Below, piece by piece: positions 1-10,982 of a stretch of DNA of 64,000 bases. Made by a program: the position numbers and the translations under genes. This DNA comes from Selaginella moellendorffii. Taxonomy: Eukaryota; Streptophyta; Lycopodiopsida; Selaginellales; Selaginellaceae. The stretch's first letter is position 1, and each line of letters starts with the position of its first letter. The stretch is from assembly GCF_000143415.4 (NCBI RefSeq), contig NW_003314308.1, forward strand, positions 1,034,654-1,098,653, given 5' to 3'. The notes under the pieces are model-generated. The model was not told the DNA's origin. It ran no database searches and saw nothing but the letters and a program-made list of their open reading frames with translations.

Positions 1-772
1 TAGTTTGGATACGATCTCATTATGCTCACTGTTTTGTTGTCCATCCCCACCTACAAATCAAACATGGAGTGAGGAAAACAAAACGAAAACAAAGCTTGTA
101 AACAAGAGAAGTTTATACCAGTAAGATATCTCTAGTGAATAAAACACCCCTCTCTTGAGCTCCATGAGACCAGTGGAGGATTTGAGCACCAGCAAAATGG
201 CCACCTAAATGTAAAAGCGTGAGTCCCTCCCATAGCTGGAATGTTTTGCCCTTCCAGAACTTAACGTTTTCGTGCTGGTAAACCACCCATTTCTTATCCC
301 TGCCGAAGTATCTACAGAGAGATCGAAATGAAAGAGAGAAACAAAGGTAGACAGTACCAATATACCGGGACACCTCCGATGTGGCATCATCTAGAAATGA
401 GATGCAGTTCCACAGTATGTTTCCCTCTATCAAAAACATAAAAACCATTAAAAAAAAATGCACAACTGCCAGAGTCTGGATGAGAAACGCACGCTGTCCA
501 ATTCCAAACTTTGGAAAGGTTATGATCTCGAAGACCTGCGGCTCATGCTTCTTGAAACCATTGCGAAACTGCAATCTCATCTTGCTCATGGACGTCCACT
601 AAATCTAGAAGTCAGAAAAACTCGAGGGCAAAAATCTTAGATGGGCATACCTGGAACGAACTGGCGATCATTGGAGCAGATAATACAGGACGAAGGCGGG
701 CCTTGGCAGGATGTTGGAGGGAACTCCACCCCACAAGTATTACAAATATGACCCAATTTTGTTACAATACCG
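1..772 (-). pseudogene. Metallo-beta-lactamase-fold hydrolase, decayed, 3' end off the window
   Basis: Read on the minus strand, exon-like blocks at about 651-772, 359-598, 119-311 and 1-50 encode pieces of a plant/bacterial MBL-fold protein. The order is an N-terminal zinc ribbon (CNTCG ... CIICSNDRQ), then FRNGFKKHEPQVFEII, GIGQRAFLIQT, GNILWNC, LLHLGGHFAGAQ and, on the last block, VSIMRSYPN. The 51-118 intron is a clean GT-AG. The block that normally carries the ISHPHYY metal-binding region is missing: only 46 bp separate the flanking exons. The phases of the 651-772/598 junction and of the junction around 312-358 do not close, and an expected donor after FLIQT is absent. The substrate of this family is unsettled. 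I read it as a pseudogene; an unusual or misassembled gene is the alternative. Confidence 0.65.
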
Positions 773-2066
<1,294 letters not shown>

Positions 2067-2119
2067 TCAACCGGCTGCTGGCACAAGAACCGTCTTGGGC
2101 AGGGTCGGGAATAACTGCG

Positions 2120-2284
2120 TGAAGAGAAGAAGAGCGGAAGCTACGATGGTGGATGACTCCAAGGATAATCATATATCAAAGATATATATACATGATGAAG
2201 AGACACGCCTCTAGCCTACACCTGGATCAGTGAAGTGGCACTCCTGCCATCTAGGATCATGTCATAGAGAGTGTATACTCAACA
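2120..2284 (-). repeat. Copia LTR, 3' copy
   Basis: It is 165 bp, matches 9094-9258 with four substitutions, and carries terminal TG/CA. Read on the minus strand its end is pyrimidine-rich (CTCTTCTTCTCTTCA) and abuts the CGCAG of the host splice acceptor. Confidence 0.92.
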
Positions 2285-2365
2285 TGACATGAATGACGAC
2301 ATGAATCGCCAAGCATTCACAGCTGTGCTGATCTCAGCCACTATATATATATGCCGCACTGAAGA

Positions 2366-2656
2366 GAGCCACGATAGCTCTCTATGTGGATGACTGCATC
2401 CTTTTCTCAAGTGAAGGTGCTACCATGAAGCAGTTGAAGCTGGATTTGGGGTGCCGATTCAAGATGGTTGACATGGGACCTCTTCACTACTGCCTTGGCA
2501 TTCAGATCTTCCGAGACAGGAGGAAGGGAGTGATTCAAATGTCTCAGAAGAGTTACATTCTGGACGTGCTTCAGAGGTTTCAACTCAGTGAGCTGAACCC
2601 AGCAACCACACCTATGGAGGAACATATGAAGTGGATCCCATATAGGCAGATGGTGG
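2366..2656 (+). pseudogene. Copia reverse transcriptase fragment
   Basis: Reads the YVDDCILFSS active-site segment through QMV of the RT/RNase H linker, nearly identical to 4518-4860. It lacks 51 bp present at 4773-4823, and the missing piece starts GT and ends AG. Its left edge falls at nearly the same RT position where the minus-strand copy is cut (about 5713). The 2285-2365 stretch between LTR and fragment has no match in the window. Confidence 0.85.
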
Positions 2657-2745
2657 CAGCATCACACCAAAAGAAATTTGGCATGCCTGCATCTTGCAAG
2701 ATCGCTCGTGCCATCTCCACAAGAGTTCGGTTCATCCTCTCAGCC
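2657..2745 (-). pseudogene. Copia integrase fragment, inverted
   Basis: About 89 bp matching 7144-7232 in the same sense as that copy, so inverted relative to both neighbouring plus-strand blocks. The right junction with the following pol block shows a short GCC microhomology. Confidence 0.8.
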
Positions 2746-5546
2746 TTCCATTTCGCTCAGGTGTAAGTGAAAGAGGGAAGGATGTCCTGGAGCTGGTACA
2801 CTCTGATCTATGTGGCCCAATGCAGACCATGTCAAGGACAAAGAAGAAATACTTTGTCACATTCATCGACGATTTTTCAAGGATGGTAGCAGTGAAGTTT
2901 TTGCTGCACAAGTCAGAGGCCTTTGAAGCTTTCAAGGTCTACAAGCTGCAAGCAGAGCTTGAGACAAGCAGAAAAATCAAGATGCTGAGAAGTGATGGTG
3001 GTGGAGAGTTCACCTCTAACGCCTTTAAGGAGTTCTGTGAGCAAGCTGGAATTAAGCGGCAACTTTCAGTGCCTTCAACTCCTGAGCAAAATGGCGTGGC
3101 TGAGAGGATGAACCGAACTCTTGTGGAGATGGCACGAGCGATCTTGCAAGATGCAGGCATGCCAAATTTCTTTTGGTGTGATGCTGTGAAGACAGCAGCC
3201 TACTTGAGGAATAGGCTGATTACTTCTGCTGTCAAGAGACGAACACCTTATGAGGTGTGGTATGGGAAGGCACCAGACGTGAGCCATCTCAGGATCTTTG
3301 GGTGTGTAGCTTATGCACTCAAGGACGAGCCCAAGAAGCTGGACAGTAGAAGTGAGAAGTGCATTCTCCTTGGCTATGCAAGCAAGATGAAGGGTTACAA
3401 GCTCTTCAACCTGAACACCAGGAAGGTGATCACGAGCAGGAATGTCATCTTCGACGAGTCTAAGATGTACAACACCAAGAACCAGCTAGCAACCACCTCG
3501 CAGCAGATGCCGTTACTCATTAGTGGTAAGCAAACCCTAATTGAGGATAGCGACAGCGAGGAAGAAGATGCCTCTCGACGGCAGCGTGCACACTCAGGCG
3601 GAGCAGCTACAGGTGGAGGTGGAGTCGTGGCTCAAGTTCCTCCCAGGGCAGGCCGAACTCTTCCAAGGAGTGTCTCAGATCTCTCACCTTCTCTCAATTT
3701 CGAGGAAGGCAGCTCTAGTGAGAGCGGCCAGCAGCAGGAAGCAGCAGCACCTCGTAGATCCAGTCGTGTTCGTGTCTTGACTGAACAAGGACAGCAGTAC
3801 AGAGAGGATGTGGCATTAAAGCAGGCTCTTGAGGCTTCTAGAGTTGAAGCCAGAGCAGCTCGTGATCGCAGTGCATCTGAGCCACCTCCAGTAACCTCAG
3901 CAGCATTTTATTATGCTGCAAGCTCATCGTCCCAGCAGCAGGAGGAAGTTCCTTCTGAGGACATGGAACTCGACTTTCTAGCACTCTTTCACCAAGCAGA
4001 AGCCACAGTACCCAAGACCCTGCAAGAAGCCTTGGCTGGTCCAAATGCAGCAGAGTGGCAGCATGCAATTTTCCTAGAGTATCAATCTCTGATGGAAAAT
4101 GAAACGTGGGACTTGGTGGAGCTTCCTACAGGCAGAAGAATCGTGAGTACAAAGTGGCTGTTCCAGATCAAGTATAAGCCAGATGGCTCTATTGATCGTT
4201 ACAAGGCCAGATTTGTAGCTCGAGGATTTTCTCAAGTAGGAGTGGACTTTGCAGAAACATTTTCACCAGTGGTGAAACATGCATCGATCAGGATGTTGCT
4301 GAACATTGCTGCTCAAGAAAACTTGGAAGTCGAGCAGATGGACGTCACCACAGCTTTTCTGAATGGAGATCTACATGAGGAGGTCTTTATCTCGCAACCA
4401 GAGGGCTTTGTTGTTCCAGGGAAGGAACATTTAGTGTGCCGGTTGAAGAAGGCTTTATATGGCCTTAAACAAGCACCCAGGGCCTGTAACGTGTACTTGA
4501 AGCGAGTGGGAGAATTTCGAGCCATGATAGCTCTCTATGTGGATGACTGCATCCTTTTCTCAAGTGAAGGTGCTACCATGAAGCAGTTGAAGCTGGATTT
4601 GGGGTGCCGATTCAAGATGGTTGACATGGGACCTCTTCACTACTGCCTTGGCATTCAGATCTTCCGAGACAGGAGGAAGGGAGTGATTCAGATGTCTCAG
4701 AAGAAGTACATTCTGGACGTGCTTCAGAGGTTTCAACTCAGTGAGCTGAACCCAGCAACCACACCTATGGAGGTTGGTCTAAAACTCTCACAGGATATGT
4801 CACCGACAACACCATCTGAACAGGAACATATGAAGTGGATCCCATATAGGCAGATGGTGGGAAGCTTAGTGTACCTGATGGTGTGTACGAGGCCAGACAT
4901 AGCCTATGCAGTGGGAGCAGTTTCACAGCACTTGGAAAATCCTGGCTACCAGCACTGGTTAGCAGTAAAGCGGATTTTCAGATACTTGAAGGGGACTGCC
5001 AACTATGGTCTTGTTTACAAGCAGCAACCTAGGGGTATTCAGCTCGTTGGATACTCAGATGCTGATTGGGCTGGTGAAGTTGACAAGAGGAAGTCCACTT
5101 CAGGCTATATGTTCAGCCTTGGTAGTGGAGCAGTTACTTGGTGCAGTAAAAGGCAGCCAATAATTGCACTATCAAGCACCGAAGCTGAGTACGTGGCCAC
5201 TACCTTAGCAGCCAAAGAGTGTGTTTGGCTGAGGCAACTATTGAGTGGAGTATATTATCCACAGAAGACTCCAACGATTATCTTCTGTGATAATCAGGGA
5301 GCAATTGCCTTGACGAAGAACCCGAAGTATCACGGACGTACCAAGCACATACAGGTACAGTTTCATTTTATTCGTGAGCAGGTTGCCATGGAGACAATGG
5401 AGCTAGTGTATTGTGGGACGGGAGATCAAGATGTTTTCACAAAAGCTCTGCCCCTAGCTGTATTCTCCAAGCATGTCCAAGCTCTTGGTGTGCAATTGCT
5501 CGAGGCTGATCCCAGCTTAGCTCGAGTGGGAGTGTTGAGGACTTAA
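2746..5546 (+). pseudogene. Copia pol, integrase to RNase H, inverted block
   Basis: One long open frame without a proper start or a gag part. It enters in the GAG-pre-integrase/integrase region (LVHSDLCGP, then WCDAVKTAAYLRNR), continues through a serine/glutamine-rich linker, RT (FSPVVKHASIR, YVDDCILF), and RNase H (YSDADWAGE, LSSTEAEY, CDNQGAI, KHIQVQFHFIRE), and ends at a stop codon. Compared with the minus-strand copy, 60 bp are missing in the RT after YGLKQAPRA, again exactly from GT to AG. The frame is otherwise intact. As an inverted, gag-less block inside one LTR pair it cannot be expressed as a normal polyprotein. Confidence 0.85.
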
Positions 5547-5712
5547 GCCGCAATCTCAAGCTGGGATGCCACGTCAGCAGAAGGGACACATCCGTTTAGG
5601 TTCTGTAGGTGATCACGCCCGACACATTCTGTTCTTGATCCGTCTTCCGCAATAAAGGTGGACCCAGCATGGAGCGCTGCTGCGCTCACAAGGCTGGGTG
5701 TCCCCATTTCAT
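5547..5712 (+). other. Copia 3' untranslated fragment and block junction
   Basis: Follows the pol stop codon of the plus-strand block. It has no LTR sequence and no clear polypurine tract. It joins directly to the truncated end of the minus-strand RT at about 5713, so the two pol blocks meet tail to tail. Confidence 0.5.
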
Positions 5713-8700
5713 AACATAGAGAGCTATCATGGCTCGAAATTCTCCCACTCGCTTCAAGTACACGTTACTGTCAGCTGAAGTCTTGGAGAACCCCAAACCC
5801 AAGAGATAAGCGTCCATTTTCTCGTACCAGGCCCTGGGTGCTTGTTTAAGGCCATATAAAGCCTTCTTCAACCGGCACACTAAATGTTCCTTCCCTGGAA
5901 CAACAAAGCCCTCTGGTTGCGAGATAAAGACCTCCTCATGTAGATCTCCATTCAGAAAAGCTGTGGTGACGTCCATCTGCTCGACTTCCAAGTTTTCTTG
6001 AGCAGCAATGTTCAGCAACATCCTGATCGATGCATGTTTCACCACTGGTGAAAATGTTTCTGCAAAGTCCACTCCTACTTGAGAAAATCCTCGAGCTACA
6101 AATCTGGCCTTGTAACGATCAATAGAGCCATCTGGCTTATACTTGATCCGGAACAGCCACTTTGTACTCACGATTCTTCTGCCTGTAGGAAGCTCCACCA
6201 AGTCCCACGTTTCATTTTCCATCAGAGATTGATACTCTAGGAAAATTGCATGCTGCCACTCTGCTGCATTTGGACCAGCCAAGGCTTCTTGCAGGGTCTT
6301 GGGTACTGTGGCTTCTGCTTGGTGAAAGAGTGAAAGTCGAGTTCCATGTCCTCAGAAGGAACTTCCTCCTGCTGCTGGGACGGTGAGCTTGCAGCATAAT
6401 AAAATGCTGCTGAGGTTACTGGAGGTGGCTCAGATGCACTGCGATCACGAGCTGCTCTGGCTTCAACTCTAGAAGCCTCAAGAGCTTGCTTTAATGCCAC
6501 ATCCTCTCTGTACTGCTGTCCTTGTTCAGTCAAGACACGAACACGACTGGATCTAGGAGGTGCTGCTCCTTCCTGCTGCTGGCTGCTTTCCTGCTGCTGG
6601 CTGCTCTCACTAGAGCTGCCTTCCTCGAAATTGAGAGAAGGTGAGAGATCTGAGACACTCCTTGGAAGAGTTCGGCCTGCCCTGGGAGGAACTTGAGCCA
6701 CGACTCCACCTCCACCTGTAGCTGCTCCGCCTGAGTGTGCACGTTGCCGTCGAGAGGCATCTTCCTCCTCGCTGTCACTATCCTCAATTAGGGTTTGCTT
6801 ACCACTAATGAGTAACGGCATCTGCTGCGAGGTGGTTGCTAGCTGGTTCTTGGTGTTGTACATCTTAGACTCGTCGAAGATGACATTCCTGCTCGTGATA
6901 ACCTTCCTGGTGTTCAGGTTGAAGAGCTTGTAACCCTTCATCTTGCTTGCATAGCCAAGGAGAATGCACTTCTCACTTCTACTGTCCAGCTTCTTGGGCT
7001 CGTCCTTGAGTGCATAAACTACACACCCAAAGATCCTGAGATGGCTCACGTCTGGTGCCTTCCCATACCACACCTCATAAGGTGTTCGTCCCTTGACAGC
7101 AGAAGTAATCAGCCTATTCCTCAAGTAGGCTGCTGTCTTCACAGCATCACACCAAAAGAAATTTGGCATGCCTGCATCTTGCAAGATCGCTCGTGCCATC
7201 TCCACAAGAGTTCGGTTCATCCTCTCAGCCACGCCATTTTGCTCAGGAGTTGAAGGCACTGAAAGTTGCCGCTTAATTCCAGCTTGCTCACAGAACTCCT
7301 TAAAGGCGTTAGAGGTGAACTCTCCACCACCATCACTTCTCAGCATCTTGATTTTTTCTGCTTGTCTCAAGCTCCGCTTGCAGCTTGTAGACCTTGAAAG
7401 CTTCAAAGGCCTCTGACTTGTGCAGCAAAAACTTCACTGCTACCATCCTTGAAAAATCGTCGATGAATGTGACAAAGTATTTCTTCTTTGTCCTTGACAT
7501 GGTCTGCATTGGGCCACATAGATCAGAGTGTACCAGCTCCAGGACATCCTTCCCTCTTTCACTTACACCTGAGCGAAATGGAAGGCGATGCTGCTTACTG
7601 AGGACACAAGGCTCACAAAATCCAGCTGATGATGGAGCAATGTTCAGTCCTCGGACAAGTTGTCCTCTTGCTAGCTGCTGTACTCTCTTGATGGAAGAGT
7701 GGCCTAATCTCCTGTGCCAAGTGTCTAGTATAGCTGGTTTGTCTTCCACGCTGCTACTGAGCATTAACCTCTCAGGATACACCAGCATTCAGGCAATAGA
7801 GCCCTGCATGTCGGCGTCCCGATGCTAGCTCATAGCCTTCTCGTGAGATGGTGCATCTTTTCTCGTTAAAGTCAATCTTGCAGCCTGCGTCTGCTATCTT
7901 CCCCACTGAGAAAAGAGTCTTCTTGACACCAGGCACATAGTAGACATTGCTCACGTCCACTTTCTGACCATTGGCAAGTTTCACCTTGATTGTCCCAACT
8001 CCTTGCACACTGTGCGAGTAATCGTCACCAAGGTAAATCCTCTTGTCGTCTGGAACTGGTCTCAGCTTGCCAAACAGCTCTCTGATGTATGTCATGTGCC
8101 TGTTTGCTCCTGAGTCCACCCAGATTACTTCTGCTTTCAACAGACCATGTTTTGTCACCTGCTGATCCTCTAACGAAGCCATGAACAGACTGCCATGCTC
8201 GTCATCGGAATCAGCTGCTGCAAAGTTAGCCACTTGCTTGCCTTTGTCTCGCTTTCTAGCTTCCTTGGCTTTCTTTGCTTCTTCATTGGTGCAGTCTCTT
8301 GCCCAATGACCAGGTTTCTTGCAAATGTTGCAAAGGCCGTCGTTTTTCTTCTTCTTCTTCTTGGACTTGCTCCCACTGGTTCCATCAGTCCCTGGAGAAT
8401 TCACTGGGCCCAACCTGTCCCACACTGTTGCAGATCGCTTGCCCTTTGAAGATTGACCAGCAAATAGCGCTTGATCTTGACATCCAACTCCCTCATTGGT
8501 CTCCATCAAGTTCTCTGCTGACTTCAACTGAAGGACCATTTCGTCAAATTTCTTTGACGAGTGAGTAGTCGCTGTTGTCAGAAGATACTTCGCCACGCCT
8601 TTGATGACAACCGACTTGAGCTTCGGTTCACTCACTGGTGTCTTCGTGATGCGTGCGATCTGGCTTGCTACCTTCCTCAACCTTCCAACAAAGGCTTGAA

Positions 8701-9058
8701 TGGACTCACCTTCATGCTGTCTTACAGAACCTAGTTCTGTCTTTAAGTCCAGCAATGTGGTCTCATTCTCCTTTCCGAGGGTTGCTTTCAGGTTTTCCCA
8801 GTTCTCGTGCGCAGTCTTTGTGATGTCGAGATGGCAACTGAACACCTTGCCCAGGCCTCTGCCTAGAATGCCCAAGGCCTTGATGTTCTTTCCATCCCAC
8901 TCTTTGCGGTCAGCCTTGTCCGTTGTGGGAGGGCGCGTCCAGGAACCGTCGACCACTGGCCACAGCTCCTTCTGCATAAAGTAGTACTCGAGTTGCTCCT
9001 GCCATCCGCTGAAATCCTTGCCATCAAAGATCTCTATGGCGTCGCGCACACTCCCCAT
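5713..9058 (-). pseudogene. Copia gag-pol, truncated in RT, frameshifted
   Basis: Starts MGSVRDAIEIFDGKDF at 9058, 23 bp inside the primer site. Gag has the CCHC knuckle CNICKKPGHWARDC; protease has VDSGANRHM; GAG-pre-integrase has HRRLGHSS; then come integrase and the first half of RT, ending abruptly before YVDD. At least three lesions break the frame: after CLNAG (about 7775), an extra A in an A-run (about 7352; five A in the other copy, six here), and a 4-bp loss near 6335. It keeps the 60-bp RT piece that the plus block lacks. Confidence 0.88.
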
Positions 9059-9080
9059 CTTCAGGATCGTTCTTCACACG

Positions 9081-9093
9081 GGCTCTGATACCA
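9081..9093 (-). other. Primer binding site, tRNA-iMet type
   Basis: On the minus strand TGGTATCAGAGCC starts at the base next to the 5' LTR. It is the usual plant copia primer site complementary to the 3' end of initiator tRNA-Met, and it fixes the element's polarity. Confidence 0.9.
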
Positions 9094-9258
9094 TGAAGAG
9101 AAGAAGAGCGGAAGCTACAATGGTGGATGACTCCAAGGATAATCATATATCAAAGATATATATACATGATGAAGAGACATGCCTCTAGCCTACACCTGGA
9201 TCAGTGAAGTGGCACTCCTGCCTTCTAGGATCATGTCATAGAGAGCGTATACTCAACA
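9094..9258 (-). repeat. Copia LTR, 5' copy
   Basis: 165 bp, TG...CA, direct repeat of 2120-2284. Followed on the plus side by CTGCG, the right copy of the target duplication. Confidence 0.92.
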
Positions 9259-9375
9259 CTGCGAAAGGAGAGGGACCAGAATTACCTGAACTAGAACCAG
9301 TTTGTACTCCTTCAGGTAAACTCTTCCAAAGCTGTGGAATCTACTTAACGCAATATTTGCAGATTCCATCCCGAA

Positions 9376-9712
9376 AAGTGACTCAAATGTAGTGGATGCT
9401 ACTGTATTCACGAGATACTACAGACTTTTAGCAAGAATCTAGACCAGATCTTGGGGCGTGAACTCCAGCACCGGGAAAAATAATAGCAGTAGCAGCAAAT
9501 CACTTCTGCATCACCAATTGCCAGCAAGAACAAGTTGAAATGGAAAAAGACAAGTCAAACTTCCATCAAATAAATAAATAAATAATAATTATGTAGAATC
9601 ACTATTAAAGGTCACCATTTAACTTCCACCAACTTTCACCTACTGTGGTATGGGCAGAGAGGAATGATGTCCCCAAGTCGACACCATTGCGTTTCGGAAT
9701 TTCGAGAACCGG
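9376..9712. other. Intergenic, no gene seen
   Basis: AT-rich with a short AAAT microsatellite near 9572. Only short open frames occur, and none resembles a known family. Confidence 0.5.
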
Positions 9713-10944
9713 TTAGCTTCTCATCTTTGTCTCGTTCTCGTTCTTCAAGGCCCGAAGGCTGGCGTCCTTGGGGGCCTTTTCTATTGCTTGATCGCACAAG
9801 CTCAATCCTTCACGAAGCTTCTCCAGTTCAAGTGCAGCTTTTGCACCTCGAAACATTGCCTGGAGGTACTAACCGCTGAATCAATGTAAATGCTAGGATC
9901 AAGGGACGTTACCTTGGCATTGGACGAATTACTACGCAGTCCACGCCGAGCGTCTTCAAAGGCGTGCCTGTAATTGGCCATTCTGAGATGAACTGGTGCT
10001 CCGTTTGAGAGCAGCACCGATTTCTCCTGCTCCAGATTGGTCTGCGCAATTGTCCGAGTGTACCGATCCAGCGCACTCTCGTATTCTCCCCGATCATAGA
10101 ATGTCTTACCTTCAGCCCAGAAACAAGAAAGACACCCTCGGAAACAACTCAGGGAGATTATCTGTCACCTGCAATTCTGATACACTGGGTTCCATTCCCA
10201 TGGCCTCCTCGCCCGCACACATGAGCGCCATGAGAGCTCGGAATCCACCGCCAACCTTGTTACGCTTCCAGACATTCAACAGATGAACAGTGCTTTCAAC
10301 CGGGAAAAGAGATCCTGCCACGAACTTAAAAATCTCAAACTCTCCCCACGTTGCAACGGCCCCAAGCGCAAACTTCCTGGTGGGATGCATCTCGAAGACG
10401 CGATCTTGCATCGCATACATGAGCCCCCCAAGCGCATCCTGATAGTCTTTGTCGTTATGATCTCCCAGGGCGCAGACGTGCATGATACACACCACATTCC
10501 CTTCAGCGGAGCGATCATAGAAGACGAAGGTGTGGTAACGGAAATCGGTGTTGTCCTCTTTCTTGAAGTGGGACTTGACAGGCGCAGACGATGACACGAT
10601 GGCATCCAGCATCCCCTCATAGAGCAAAGCTTCACTTGGAATTTCTATCGAGTAGAACTCGCGCCTGAACTCCGGTACAGTTCTCATCTCCAACGTCCAC
10701 CTTGGAGAAGTAGAGACTCAGATCCCTGCTGGGTCTCGGCCTCGATGCCATCTGGTTGTACTGGCGTGCTGCAGCAATGTTCCGCTTGAGATCCGCTGCA
10801 AACCATTTCGAGAAATCTTAGTGGGCATTTTCTTACCTGGAGCGAGAAGACCTCTAGCTTTGAAGGCGTCGCTCGCTTTCTCCGAAGATCCTCATACGTC
10901 CACTGTTTCAGAGTCACGTCACTGTAGATATTAAGCGCCACCAC
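9713..10944 (-). CDS. TPR-repeat protein, co-chaperone-like C-terminus
   Basis: The C-terminal exons are clear: 9913-10104 (FYDRGEYESALDRYTRTI ... NYRHAFEDARRGL) and 9713-9859 (FRGAKAALELEKL ... LCDQAIEKAPKDASLRAL, stop). They give about three tetratricopeptide helix pairs of the type seen in HOP/FKBP co-chaperones. A preceding exon down to 10169 encodes a domain I do not recognise (FYSIEIPSEALLYEG, FVFYDRSAEGNVVCIMHV). The start is probably at 10944 (MVALNIYSDVTLKQW), with an intron at about 10800-10838. The frame between 10800 and 10690 does not close, so either another short intron or a frameshift exists. A telobox-like AACCCTAA lies about 30 bp upstream of the start. Confidence 0.7.
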
Positions 10945-10982
10945 TTCCCCACGAAAACTTTATTCACGCTCAAGAACCCTAA

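Larger units (their letters stand above)
2120..9258 (-). mobile_element. Ty1/copia LTR retrotransposon with scrambled interior
   Basis: Two 165-bp direct LTRs (2120-2284 and 9094-9258; TG...CA ends, 4 differences) bound the element. The 5-bp duplication CTGCG lies immediately outside (2115-2119 and 9259-9263). The minus strand is the coding sense: the 5' LTR is the right one, followed by a tRNA-iMet-type primer site (9081-9093) and a gag start at 9058. The interior is not a normal element. From the right it holds gag to mid-RT (minus), then a tail fragment and an RNase H-to-integrase block in the opposite sense, a 90-bp integrase piece, an RT piece and the left LTR. No polypurine tract is visible beside the left LTR. 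About 2.4% LTR divergence suggests a fairly recent insertion. Confidence 0.9.
2067..9375 (-). other. Host gene exon pair now separated by the copia insertion
   Basis: On the minus strand a coding-like segment (9375-9286) reads FGMESANIALSRF ... VYLKEYKLVLVQ and stops at a GT donor. Joined in phase 0 to 2114-2067 it continues LFPTLPKTVLVPAAG and then a stop codon. The acceptor AG lies exactly in the target duplication, so the 7.1-kb element sits in the last bases of an intron. The family is not recognised. The in-phase closure is directly visible; that this is a real gene is inference from two short exons. Confidence 0.35.

Noticed and set aside
2694-5546. A 950-codon intact copia polyprotein
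   Set aside because: The open frame enters through the inverted integrase scrap and lacks gag, protease, LTR context and a 60-bp RT piece, so I list it as a pseudogene block of one composite element.
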